64,000 nucleotides of DNA from Rhabdophis nuchalis (lineage: Eukaryota > Chordata > Lepidosauria > Squamata > Natricidae), in contig CM077651.1 in the NCBI GenBank assembly GCA_039707465.1, forward strand, positions 25,657,019-25,721,018, read 5' to 3'. Of the stretch, positions 48,270-57,278 are shown one piece after another (position 1 is the stretch's first letter; each line of letters starts with the position of its first letter). The notes beneath the pieces were generated by a model, which ran no database searches, was not told the DNA's origin, and saw only the letters and a program-made list of their open reading frames with translations. The position numbers and the translations under genes were made by a program.

Positions 48270-48790
48270 TTCCAGGACCAGCCAGATTTATCAGCAGTTA
48301 TCCAGCTCTTGTTACCACCCAACTTACTTATAGCAATGTATGTGAGGCTTTCCTTGAAGTTCATCCAGAAAATACAACTTATGCAAAATGCAACTTCTAG
48401 GTTGCTGACAGATACAGTATACAGGAAGCATCATGATACTGTACTGAAAGATCTATCCTAGCAGCCAGTTGTCTGCTGATTACAGTTCAAAGTATCCATA
48501 CTGCTCTAATAAGGCCTGACTTTACAGCTTAGGGACTGCTTATCTCTCCTACTAAAAAACTACTAGTAAAAGTGAAGATACCCTTGTTATTTGAAATGCC
48601 ATCATTGGTATGCAAGAATAGGTTTGCATTAGCAAGCTGGCTAGGGAATTCTGGCTGTTGAAGTTCACACCTCTTAAAGTTGCTGTTGCGAAACCCTTAA
48701 GAATCACCCACTTGACTCTCAAAATTAGAAAGTTGGAGAAAGCAAATCTCTTCCACCAAGCGTTTGTTATTTAAATGTTAGATTTTAATT
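48270..48790 (+). mobile_element. Decayed L2/CR1-type LINE fragment
   Basis: Broken frames give a string resembling QLMQNATSRLLTDT, the counterpart of QLVQNAAARAIMG in the intact LINE, preceded by decayed AVIQLLLP-like codons. A partial repeat of the same start (CAGCAGTTATCCAGCCCTTG) occurs at 47985, so this region may hold two overlapping copies. Confidence 0.5.
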
Positions 48791-48867
48791 CTCACTGTTC
48801 TGTTTACATTTGGCACCTTTTCCTGTTGCAGGCCATCTGGATGGTCACAGAGTGAAAAGATGGAGTA

Positions 48868-49190
48868 CAGGTAATCCTCAACTTACAAGTTTGTTTAGTG
48901 ACTGTTCAAAGTTACAACAGCACTTTCAAAAGTGACATATGAACCTTTTTCACACTTATGACCATTGCAGCATCTTCATGAGCATGTGATGACAATTGAT
49001 GCTTGGCAACTGATTCATATTTATGACGGGTGCTGTGTCCCAGGGTCCTATGATCAACTTTGCCACCTTCCGACAAGCAGTCAACGGAGAAGCCAAGTTC
49101 ACTTAACAACCAGGTTACTAACTTAACAAGTTACAAGTGACAAGAAGAAAAGTTGGGCTCAGTTGTGGTTTTAAGTCGAGGAGTAACTGC
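48868..49190 (+). mobile_element. Family B MITE
   Basis: It begins CAGGTAATCCTCAACTTACA after TA and has GCAACTGATTCATATTTATG and TTAACAACCAGGTTACTAAC inside. It ends AAGTCGAGGAGTAACTG, with a small insertion near the right terminus. Confidence 0.75.
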
Positions 49191-49278
49191 AGTATAAATC
49201 CAATTATAAAGAAGAGAAGGATAAGGAGGTATGTTTCTCTTCACTTGCAAGATTGTAGTGTATATTGGAGGTGGAGAC

Positions 49279-49449
49279 CAATGGTGGGTTTCAATTTATG
49301 TTCGTGTGTGCACACGCTTGTGTGCTCTCGTGCAGCACTTCTGTGCATGTGCAGAAGCTTCTACGCACACAAGTGTCCAGATGGGTGGCCGGAGCCTCCT
49401 GCCGCCGCCACTACTGGTTCCCCCGATCTGGGGCAGAAACCCACCTCTG
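49279..49449. mobile_element. hAT MITE
   Basis: The ends CAATGGTGGGTTTC and GAAACCCACCTCTG are inverted repeats flanked by GTGGAGAC (49271-49278) and GTGGAGAT (49450-49457). It splits another repeat whose end is CAATAAAGTTATTCTAAG at about 49527-49545. Confidence 0.75.
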
Positions 49450-49785
49450 GTGGAGATCATTTGAGAGCTGTATGCAATGAAATTTCATTTCAATGTATGC
49501 CGCTTAGTGTACATTCAAAGTGACAATAAAGTTATTCTAAGTTTAAGATTTACCCTGAGGGAAGACACCAAGCAAAACCTTCGCTGAAAGCATGTAGCAA
49601 AGCAGCCCTGACTGGCTAGAAATGAGAGCGCTGCTTTACCTCTACTCAGATTAATTTAACTCAGACTTAATTTAACTCAGATTTAACTTTTATACTTCAA
49701 CCCCCAGAATTCCTCAGCCAGTTTGGAGACACCCCCCCCCCTAGCTTAACTGACTCGCAAGAGCCGCTCGAGATATTCCCTAAGC

Positions 49786-49943
49786 CAGACATCTCCAACC
49801 TTCGCAACGTTAAGACTTAAAGACTTCAACTCCCAGAATTCCCTAGCCCGCCCGCACGGCATACAACCTGCAGCATGGCGGACTGAGGAATTCTGGGAGT
49901 TGAAGTCCGTAAGCCTTAAAGTTGCCAAGGTTGGGGAGCCCTG
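49786..49943. mobile_element. Fold-back hAT MITE in UBAC2 intron 1
   Basis: The 158-bp element has inverted arms (ACTTCAACTCCCAGAATTCC against GGAATTCTGGGAGTTGAAGT) and flanks CCCTAAGC (49778-49785) and CCCTTAGC (49944-49951). It belongs to the same subfamily as 62679-62813 and lies about 200 bases downstream of exon 1, at the edge of the CpG island. Confidence 0.78.
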
Positions 49944-49954
49944 CCCTTAGCCGA

Positions 49955-50745
49955 TATGACTTTAAAAGCCACGTTCCTCCCCTGGCAGGCAAGAGGCGCT
50001 CCGCTCGGGCCGGGAAGGAGCTCCGGGATGGAGGCTCAGCCCCTGAAAGGAGAGGCCGTCCCCAGAGCTAAGGAGGAAGGCGAGGAGCCGCCTCACCGTG
50101 CCGACCTTTCGCCCCTCCTCCCGGGCGGGGGAGGCGCGTGGATACTTACACAGCCCGCTGGAGCCCGTGCTGGTGAACATGGTCCCTGGCGGGGAGGGGG
50201 GCAAAGCGGTTGCCCTGGCGACGCGCCTGGCCTCGGGAGAGCCGCCGCTCCGCTGACTTTCCCCCCCCTCCGGAGGCCGAGCAGCCTCGGAGACTGCCGG
50301 GCCGGGAGCTCCTACTAAGGCGGCCGGGATGGGTCAAAGCCGGCAGGGCAGGGAGACCCCGCACAGCGCCCCCTGCCGGAGCCGCTGCTTCGTCCCTTTT
50401 CCCGGACGCGCAAGGCCGGGGTTTTTCCTCGCTTCTCCACGGTTTCCGTCTAAATAGGCCTGGGTGGGGTGGGGGCTCGGATGGAAGTCAGCCTAGCTGA
50501 GCGCGACAGGAGTCCCGGCCTGCTTGGAAATGCACGGGGGAGCATCGGCCGAGTCTCGCCGGTGACTCTGCAAGCGCGCACATGGTCGTTTCCTTGGCAA
50601 TGGCAGCGCTGCGGAAGGGCCTACTGTTGTTTCCCTTCTGCTTCGTTTCACTTCCTCGGCTAACCTCCGCGCTTGGGGTCTCCTGGCCATCCCTAGATTC
50701 GAGGCGTCGTCCCTTGTGATCCTGCATGTAGTAGTCAAGGTCAAC
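49955..50745. promoter_or_regulatory. UBAC2: CpG island and promoter region of UBAC2
   Basis: This roughly 0.8-kb stretch is far richer in G+C and CpG than the AT-rich surroundings, with repeated CGCC, CCGG and GCGC steps, and it spans the first coding exon of UBAC2. There is no obvious TATA box near the start, which suits a dispersed CpG-island promoter. At 50209-50222 the sequence GTTGCCCTGGCGAC resembles an RFX X-box, 29 bases upstream of the start codon. The reading frames through the island are open only because of base composition. Whether it also drives transcription rightward cannot be told from sequence. Confidence 0.75.
50150..50180 (-). CDS. UBAC2: UBAC2 coding exon 1 with start codon
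   Basis: The coding part of exon 1 is 31 nt: start codon at 50180-50178, ten codons (MFTSTGSSGL) and the first base of Tyr11. A strong donor GTAAGT follows directly (50149-50144). The start context GGGACC-ATG-T is good, with A at -3. The decapeptide is identical to the N-terminus I know for mammalian UBAC2. The exon sits in a CpG island, as expected for a housekeeping ER gene. The 5' untranslated region extends rightward from 50181 for an unknown length. Confidence is high because both the peptide and the phase fit exon 2. Confidence 0.93.
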
Positions 50746-50934
50746 GGGATGCTGCCATCACCTGCGCAAAGTTAAGGTGCAACCTAGGCGCGTATTTACA
50801 GAGAAAACCTGACCTGTGGAGGAGGTTGCACAGGTCGTTTATTGTGCAGCCTGGGAATTGAGGCTCACCTGCCTTTACAGGTTTCACCCGTCTGACGGTC
50901 ACTTGTGTGAAATGATATAGGACCTGCTGCTTGA

Positions 50935-50990
50935 GCAGGGGGGCTGGACTAGAAGACCTCCAGGATCCCGTTCTGGTCTGATTCTGGCTT
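50935..50990 (+). mobile_element. CR1 LINE 3' fragment
   Basis: GACTAGAAGACCTCCAGGAT and CCGTTCTGGTCTGATTCTGG follow the forward CR1 3'-end pattern. Short fragment; it borders another diverged repeat piece at 50985-51015. Confidence 0.55.
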
Positions 50991-51026
50991 AAAGTTGCCA
51001 AGATTGAGAAACGCTGCTGTAAACTA

Positions 51027-51898
51027 CAGGGAGTCCTTGGCTGACGACCATAATTGGGCCCAACATTTCTGTTGTTAAGTGGGACATTGGTTAAGTGTTT
51101 TGCCCCATTTTCGGACCTGGCCACAGTTGCTAAGTAAATCACTGAAGTTAAGTTAGTAACCCAGTTGTCTGAGCCAAAGCCAAAGATGGATGCCATACAT
51201 GAGATGCAAGTTTTCTGATTGCTTTTTATTGGAGTACTCCAAGGAAAAGGGTTCCTGGTCAAAAGGCCAAGAGCCAAGAACAAAGGATTAAGTAACCTTT
51301 AAACATTTTCACTAAAGGAGAAGGCGGGACAAGGTGAGATAACAAGAAATATAATCTAATAGACATTTTAGAAATAATTCTACAATTTGTTCTATTGGTC
51401 TCTAGCTGTCCCTATTCCTAAACCTTAGTTAATGAATGCCCCAGGAGTTATCTAATTTCATTTGCTGCAGGCCATCCTTACCTTTTAGCTGAAGTCTGCA
51501 AGTTGTCTAACTACCCATAATTGCTACAAGCTTTACACATGCATATTTCCTTTGATATGCATTCTTTATTCTTGCCAGACAGACCCCCAGAATTAGTCTT
51601 CCTGATTTACTTTCAAGTATGTGCCATGACCTTGCTTTAGCAGCCAGTCCATCACAGTTGTTAAGTGAATCTGGCTTCCCCATTGACTTTGCTTGTCAGA
51701 AGATCACAAAAAGGGGATCTCATGACCTCGGGACACAGCAATTATCATGAACCAGTTGCCAAGCATCTAATTTTGATCATATGACCATGGGGACAGTGCA
51801 AAGGTTGTAGCTGGAAGATGGTTGTAAGTCACTTTATTCAGGGCAATTGTTACTCTGAATGTTCACTAAATGAACTGTTATAAATTGAGGACAACCTG
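51027..51898 (-). mobile_element. Family B MITE, reversed, split by a solo LTR
   Basis: The left part (51027-51165) starts CAGGGAGTCCTTGGCTGACG after TA. The right part (51655-51898) continues at AGTGAATCTGGCTTCCCC and ends AAATTGAGGACAACCTG before TA. Removing the LTR and one copy of CAGT restores the normal family B order, which proves the order of events. Confidence 0.85.
51166..51654 (-). mobile_element. Solo LTR with 4-bp target duplication
   Basis: The 489-bp segment begins TGTCTGAG and ends CCATCA, the TG...CA termini of a long terminal repeat, and is flanked by CAGT on both sides (51162-51165, 51655-51658). The minus strand has an AATAAA at 51230-51225, about 60 bases before the LTR end, fixing the orientation. 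No internal retroviral sequence remains, so it arose by recombination between two LTRs. A 4-bp duplication fits gammaretrovirus-like (ERV1) or Ty3-type elements; the choice is not settled. Confidence 0.75.
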
Positions 51899-53179
51899 TA
51901 TAGGGCTTAATTGCTTAATGAGTGATGCCTGTAGCTCTTGAGCTTCTGAAGTATGCTAATAGCCAGAATGGAGATTCCTGTCTGTGTTAATAATTATGAG
52001 TAAGGGGATACACAGATTAGTCAAACTGGGCTGCAAAATGGCATTTGTTTGCTATGTCTCAATAAAGAATTGAAATCATCACATGCACAAAATTTCATGG
52101 TATGATTCATAAATATCTCCCATTTTTAATAATATAAGTATATACAGTTTACCTTCTCTTAAACTATCAAGGCAGGGCAATACAGATATTATAACATGTA
52201 TTGGGGCATGATATAATACAAAAGGGCTCCGTTCTTCTTAGGACTCCATTGTTTCTTGTTAAAAACCAACACAGAAAAGACATCTAAACCAATAATATTA
52301 ATGCATGCCTCAAAAAAAAGTAAAACTGTTAATTATTGGAATGAAATAGGATAATTGCAATAATTATTTGTAACAACTCACTGTAACATGAATTAAGGAC
52401 AAAATCCTGCCTACCTTTCAAGGTGATTTTATGGGATAATTTAGGCCACTGGGGGCTTTTCTGGACGCAGAGCTAAATCTGGCTAAATGAATTAGGATTT
52501 AGGAATAACAAGTGAAATCAAATCCTTCTTTGCTATTAATTTATGACAGGGTATGCACATTACTCAGATTTCCTTGGAGGAGGAATTGTATAATGTATTA
52601 GTAATGGATGATAATAATGCTGACTACGTTATGGAGAGTTTGAGATAAATATTGAAACTATATTTTTTACAAATGAACTATATAAATGCAATATTTTTAT
52701 AATAGTAGCCTTATAATACAAGACTTTGACCTAAATAAAATTGTAGACCATGTCATTGGTAATAATTCTCTGCATGCCTAAGCTAAGTATATCTATATAT
52801 ATTCCATATAACGCATGGATAATTCAACCTGCGAGTCAGTACACTTTACTGCTATATTTTCAGGGATATCCTGTGACAAGGACTTAGCCCTTTCAGTTAT
52901 GAAAGCAATAAAATACCATATAAGGCTGATAATTGCTCAAACGAGATTGGTAGTCTGATGGTCTTCTAGGATGAATTCAGTGTTTCCTGAGTTTCTACTA
53001 TTTCCTTTTTATTGAGAATGTTTCAATCAATCAGAATAGAAATGGAAGGGATCTTGGAGGTCTTCTAGTCCAGCAGTCACCAACTGGTGGTTCGTGGACC
53101 ACTGATTGTCCGTGAAAATTTTTTGGTGGTCTGCAGAAAAATTATTTGCATTTTTTATATTGCACCAAATAAGGGGTCC

Positions 53180-53560
53180 TCAAACTATGGCCCCTTGGAT
53201 GTTCAATGAATGTTTGTGTTGCTGCAGAGTCTCCCCCTTTGGGGTCTTTTTTTGTGAGTCAGAGGGGGGCAGAAATTCCAACTTGGGGTCTGCTTCAGGT
53301 TCCGGGTGTGAGGCTTTGGATGAAGGCTGGAGGGAAGTGCTGCTGGTGGCGAAGAGCCAGAGAACCTTGTTCCAGTGGGACTGCATCATGGTCTGGAACT
53401 GGCTGACCCTCTTAGCCTCCAGGCACCAGTACCTGGCCTTGAACTCCTGCAGGTCTTCCTTCTGCTTGGAAAACTCATAGTCCTTAGTGAGGTGCTTCTA
53501 CTCAGCCTCCTTGGTCAGATCCAATTTGAACTGACCTGTTTTGCCAACTATCCCGTGGTG
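53180..53560 (-). pseudogene. Coding-like fragment inside a hAT element, origin unknown
   Basis: On the minus strand a frame reads GKTGQFKLDLTKEAE, a stop codon, then KHLTKDYEFSKQKEDLQEF, and on to a Ser/Pro-rich end containing SDSQKKTPKGETLQQHKH. The charged Lys/Glu/Gln-rich first half looks like a short coiled coil. The uninterrupted part, from its first Met, is 69 codons (53180-53389). It looks like a piece of a real protein, perhaps host exonic sequence picked up by the transposon or a relic of a transposon protein. I do not recognise the source. Confidence 0.35.
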
Positions 53561-53735
53561 GCTGCTTAGCTCCAACACTGCTTCCTCATCACCACCTAGC
53601 TACACCCACCCAGCTGGGTGGGGCCCTAAGAAGTCCAGGTGGGGAGGTGAGGAGTGGTTGGGAGGGGAGAGGGGAGTAGAGGCTGGCAAAGTGCCCCTCA
53701 ACGTGTGTGACATTGAGTTGGCCATGCCTACCCAG

Positions 53736-54215
53736 CAGTGGTGGGTTTCAAATCCCGTTCCAACCGTACCGGTTGGAACGGGGCCAGCGGCGTCCATGCA
53801 GCGCGCACATGCATCTTAGCGCCTCTGTAACGCTCTAGCTCAGGGGTCTCAAACTCAATTTACCTGGGGGCCGCTGGAGGCAGAGGCTGGGTGATGCTTT
53901 CCTTATAATATAAGGGATTCCTTATATTAATATTAATACTAATCATCATATCACAGTGGGGGCCACAAGATACCGTCCTGCGGGCCGCAATTGGCTCGCG
54001 GGCCGCAAGAATGAGACCTGCTCTAACTGCTCCGCAGAGCGTCCTGCAAGCGATGTATGTGCCATGCGCCTGCGTGGAAGCACAGAAGTCTTTAAACACC
54101 AGTAAGGTGCGCAGGCGGGTGGGCCCTCCGGAGCACTGTGCCGGAACAGTATCTGGTGCTCCAAGCTGGCCCCGGTATGCCCATACCGGGGCGTACCGCC
54201 TGCAACCTACCACTG
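53736..54215. mobile_element. hAT MITE nested in a hAT element
   Basis: The ends CAGTGGTGGGTTTC and GCAACCTACCACTG are flanked by a perfect CTACCCAG duplication (53728-53735, 54216-54223). A palindrome GTACCGGTTGGAAC-type core lies near the left end. Confidence 0.82.
53841..54020. mobile_element. Innermost hAT MITE of the nest
   Basis: The ends CAGGGGTCTCAAACTC and AATGAGACCTG are flanked by CTCTAGCT (53833-53840) and CTCTAACT (54021-54028). It is the youngest layer of the nest at 53032-54420. Confidence 0.78.
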
Positions 54216-54420
54216 CTACCCAGTCTCATCACTACCTAGCTACGCCCACCCAGCTGGTCATTAGGCAGATCATATTAGTGGTCAGTGGGATTTAAAATTA
54301 TGAATTTAGTGATCCCTGAGGTCCGAAAGGTTGGTGACCCCTGTTCTAGTCCAACCCCCTTCAAGCAGGAGACCTCATATCATTCCATATTAAGGGCTAC
54401 ATGCAAGCAAATATTATTGA

Positions 54421-56098
54421 ACAAGACTCTTGTTTCTATTCCAGCTATCTCCAAGACATCTTGGAGATGACAATAGCTTAGTGACTATTAAGAATAGCAA
54501 GCCAATACACAAGGCCTTTTTCTGTAACTGATATCAGCACAGGCCCTTTTTAAATTCCTCACTCACAGACACAATTTTCAGAACTATTTCTGGTTCTAGG
54601 TTCATCCTCTTCACAAGGGCATCTCAGATAAATGGACATGCTGTATACCTTGCTGCCATTAGAAGACAAGAGGATGAAAAAAATAACATTAAAAATTACT
54701 TGCGCTTCCTTTTTGTTAACTCCTGACCTTTTGAGGCTAAACACAACATCCAAACAATAGCCCTTTCCAGGGATGCAATCAGCTGGCTGCAGATGCTTAT
54801 GAATAGCTGTTCAGAGGCTTTCAGAAAACAAAAAGCCAATACTTTTCAGTACAATGGCCCAAGCAAAAGAGGCTTTTATAGTAGCCTCTTGATTTGTTTC
54901 TAAGCCACATATAATTGCAATGATGGAAGATGCCATTGTGTTGTGCATAGTAATTGTACTGCAGACAGGCTTAGTATTTAGATCTCGCTTCCTCAAGCTC
55001 TTAAAGAGATGGCTACAGCTGATGATAAGATACTATAATTAGCATTTTTTTTAAAAAAAAGGTTGGAGAACACAATCATGTCTCATTCACTGCTGCAACT
55101 CTCCTGTAGCTGCACTTGTTACATTATAAAATCAGGGATTGCAGTGGTGTTTCTAAGAGACTTAAAAAGCTTAATAGTTCATGGACTGCAAACATGGAAT
55201 GCTTAACTCTGGTTTCTGGCATAGTTTGAAAATATTCATATGACACTGAGTTGTTTAGTTTGGATAATGATAATTCCTTAGTTTTAACACCTTACACTGC
55301 AGCTGTTTAATCACAACTCAAGGCTTTGCTAAAAGTAAATATGTTATCTAAACATTTGTGCCTTATTTTTTATATTTAATATATAGGATACCTTATGGCA
55401 TTCCACCTGTATTCCCTTTTTTATTCTCTCAGCCATTGCAAAAGGCATTTTTGTAGACTGTGATAGATAGATGGAGAGAGAGAGAGAGAGATAGGAAAAA
55501 TGATTTGCAAAACCACCCAAAATGATGGAAGTTTTGGGGGTTTTTTTAATTTAAACCCGCAAGCATGGATTGTTCTCCTTTGAATAGCAGTTTTTGGTTG
55601 CTTCTTCACTGTTCACTTTGCCTGGATTTTAGATCACAAGGGGGAGATCTATGTTAATTAAGTTTATTTATTAATTATTGGGGGTTTTATCCCACCTTTA
55701 TTATTGGTGGAAAACCTATTTCATTAATATTGAAATTCAAGAATTTGTCTGTTAGGTAAAAAAGAAAAAACACTGATTGTCAAAGATCCCAGGATATTTG
55801 TTTACTTTGGAAGTTGCATTTACCATTCTTTAATAAACATTTGTATTAGCAGACTTGGCACAACATACAGCTGGACATATGCCAAGTGCTAACACAGCTA
55901 ACATAGTTCCAGTCTGTACAAGTTGTTTGCATGCTTAAAACATAATCTGTTACTGAAGATCCTGGAAGCGATATGATGCACAAATTTGCACTAGGACAAA
56001 GATGTTTAAAAAATCAGAGAGACATAGTTAATTCCATGCTTGGTTGAAAGGAAAAGTTACCCAGACAAATCAGTGAAGAAATCCAAGATGTTAAGATA
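54421..56098. other. Intergenic stretch without recognised features
   Basis: AT-rich flank upstream of UBAC2, with a GA-type repeat at about 55470. No exon or repeat recognised. Confidence 0.4.
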
Positions 56099-56637
56099 CA
56101 CTATCTTGCCAAAAGTATTTGCTCACCCATCCAAATAATCAGGGGTTCCAATCACTTCCGTGCTCAGGTATATAAAATCAAGTACCTAGGCAAGCAGACT
56201 GTTGTTACAAATATTTGTGAAAGAATGGGTTGCTCTCAGGAGCTCAGTGTGGAACTGTGATAGGATGCCACCTGTGCAACAAATCCAGTTGTGAAATTTC
56301 CTCGCTCCTAAATATTCCACAGTCAACTGTCAGCTATATTATAAGAACGTGGAAGTGTTTGGGAATGACAGCAACTCAGCCACAAAGTGGTAGGCCACGT
56401 AAACTGACGGGAGCGGGGTCAGCGAATGCCGAGGCGCATAGTGCGAAGAGGTCGCCAACGTTTTCAGAGTCAATCACTACAGACCTCCAAACTTGATGTG
56501 GCCTTCAGATTAGCTCAAGAACAGTGTGCAGTGGACCAACGTCATATTGAACCCTAGGGATTAGGAATAGGATGTCACTTACTGTAACTTCATATGCGAG
56601 TAAAGGCAGATGAGCGAATACTTTTGGCAATATAGTG
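56099..56637 (+). mobile_element. Tc1-type transposon, internally deleted
   Basis: The terminal repeats CACTATCTTGCCAAAAGTAT and its inverse (ATACTTTTGGCAATATAGTG) differ at 2 of 27 positions and are flanked by TA (56097-56098, 56638-56639). The 539-bp body keeps only an N-terminal transposase piece: a helix-turn-helix segment (SLLNIPQSTVSYIIRTWK), the GRPR minor-groove motif in QSGRPRKL, and a fragment ESITTDLQT. The catalytic DDE region is gone, so it could move only with help from another element. Confidence 0.85.
56230..56496 (+). pseudogene. Tc1 transposase N-terminal fragment
   Basis: An 88-codon open frame holds the second helix-turn-helix, the GRPR AT-hook-like motif and a short downstream piece of a Tc1-family transposase, then ends. 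A full Tc1 transposase is about 340 residues; the catalytic core is deleted. The first ATG is likely internal, since similarity to transposase starts only around residue 15. Confidence 0.7.
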
Positions 56638-56836
56638 TAGTGATGGAGAGGTCAGAACATTAAGACAACTATTTGCAACAATCATGTTGCAAAGTTCTTA
56701 GATTTCATCTAAGGAGTTAGTGATTCATGCAACCCATTTACCTTTGTTAAATTAACTATAGCTTGTGAGATTAACATAATTGGCTGTGTTACAAATTAAA
56801 CAGGAAAACTGGTTTTATATAACATTGCTGCAAAAG

Positions 56837-57278
56837 AAGTGATGGCAAACTTGCATCACACTTGTCAAAGATGACACAGCACAACATTTAGATGACATAC
56901 CAACTTTCACCAGAACCTGATAACAACTATTCTTGAAAGGATACCTTGTTCTCACATACTTTGGGGGGCTGTAGAGGCTACGTGCAAGTGGGTTGTTGTG
57001 CTCTTGTGCAGCCTCCAGATTGTGCTCTCATGTGACTTCTGGACCTCCAAAAATAGAACAAGGTGTGCTTTTGTATGGTTTTTGGAGGCTGCAGATGCCA
57101 CGGAAGAGTGTTCTCCAAAACTGCTTCAAGAATGAAGGCCTTATGCCACTGGAGATTGTCTTAAGTAGGCCCCAGGAGGGGGGAAGTATTGGTCAACAGA
57201 AAGAGAACTCTGCCTGTAGGTAAGTTAGGCGTTTCCCCAGTTTTTGATGCGCTGAACCCAAACGTTTTGCTGTCACTG
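56837..57278. mobile_element. hAT-like MITE, diverged
   Basis: The ends AAGTGATGGCAAAC and GTTTTGCTGTCACTG are related inverted repeats of the same subfamily as 36024-36391. The candidate flanks TGCAAAAG and GATAAAAT agree poorly, so the boundaries are provisional. Confidence 0.5.

Larger units (their letters stand above)
44473..49785 (-). other. UBAC2: UBAC2 intron 1
   Basis: Contains L2-type and other LINE fragments (45240-45465, 47133-47480, 48270-48790), hAT MITEs (46586-46717, 49279-49449) and a family B MITE (48868-49190). Between 45466 and 46585 I see nothing assignable. Confidence 0.6.
53071..54343. mobile_element. hAT element (outer), 8-bp perfect target duplication
   Basis: The ends CAGCAGTCACCAACTGG and GGTTGGTGACCCCTG are flanked by a perfect TTCTAGTC duplication (53063-53070, 54344-54351). 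It is 1273 bp long because it contains a second hAT (53736-54215), which itself contains a third (53841-54020). Its own body also holds a minus-strand coding-like fragment at about 53180-53560. Confidence 0.82.
53032..54420 (-). mobile_element. CR1 LINE 3' end, split by a hAT element
   Basis: The left part (53032-53070: GAATAGAAATGGAAGGGATC to TTCTAGTC) and the right part (from 54344: TTCTAGTCCAACCCC) join into the usual reversed CR1 end once the hAT (53071-54343) and one 8-bp copy are removed. The outer right boundary is approximate. Confidence 0.75.

Noticed and set aside
49956..50727. Several frames of 60-120 codons in the CpG island
   Set aside because: Open only because of high G+C. The one real coding piece is the 31-nt exon 1 of UBAC2.
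50741..51283. 180-codon minus-strand frame
   Set aside because: It runs through a CR1 fragment, a MITE terminus and part of the solo LTR, so it is a chance frame across unrelated repeats.
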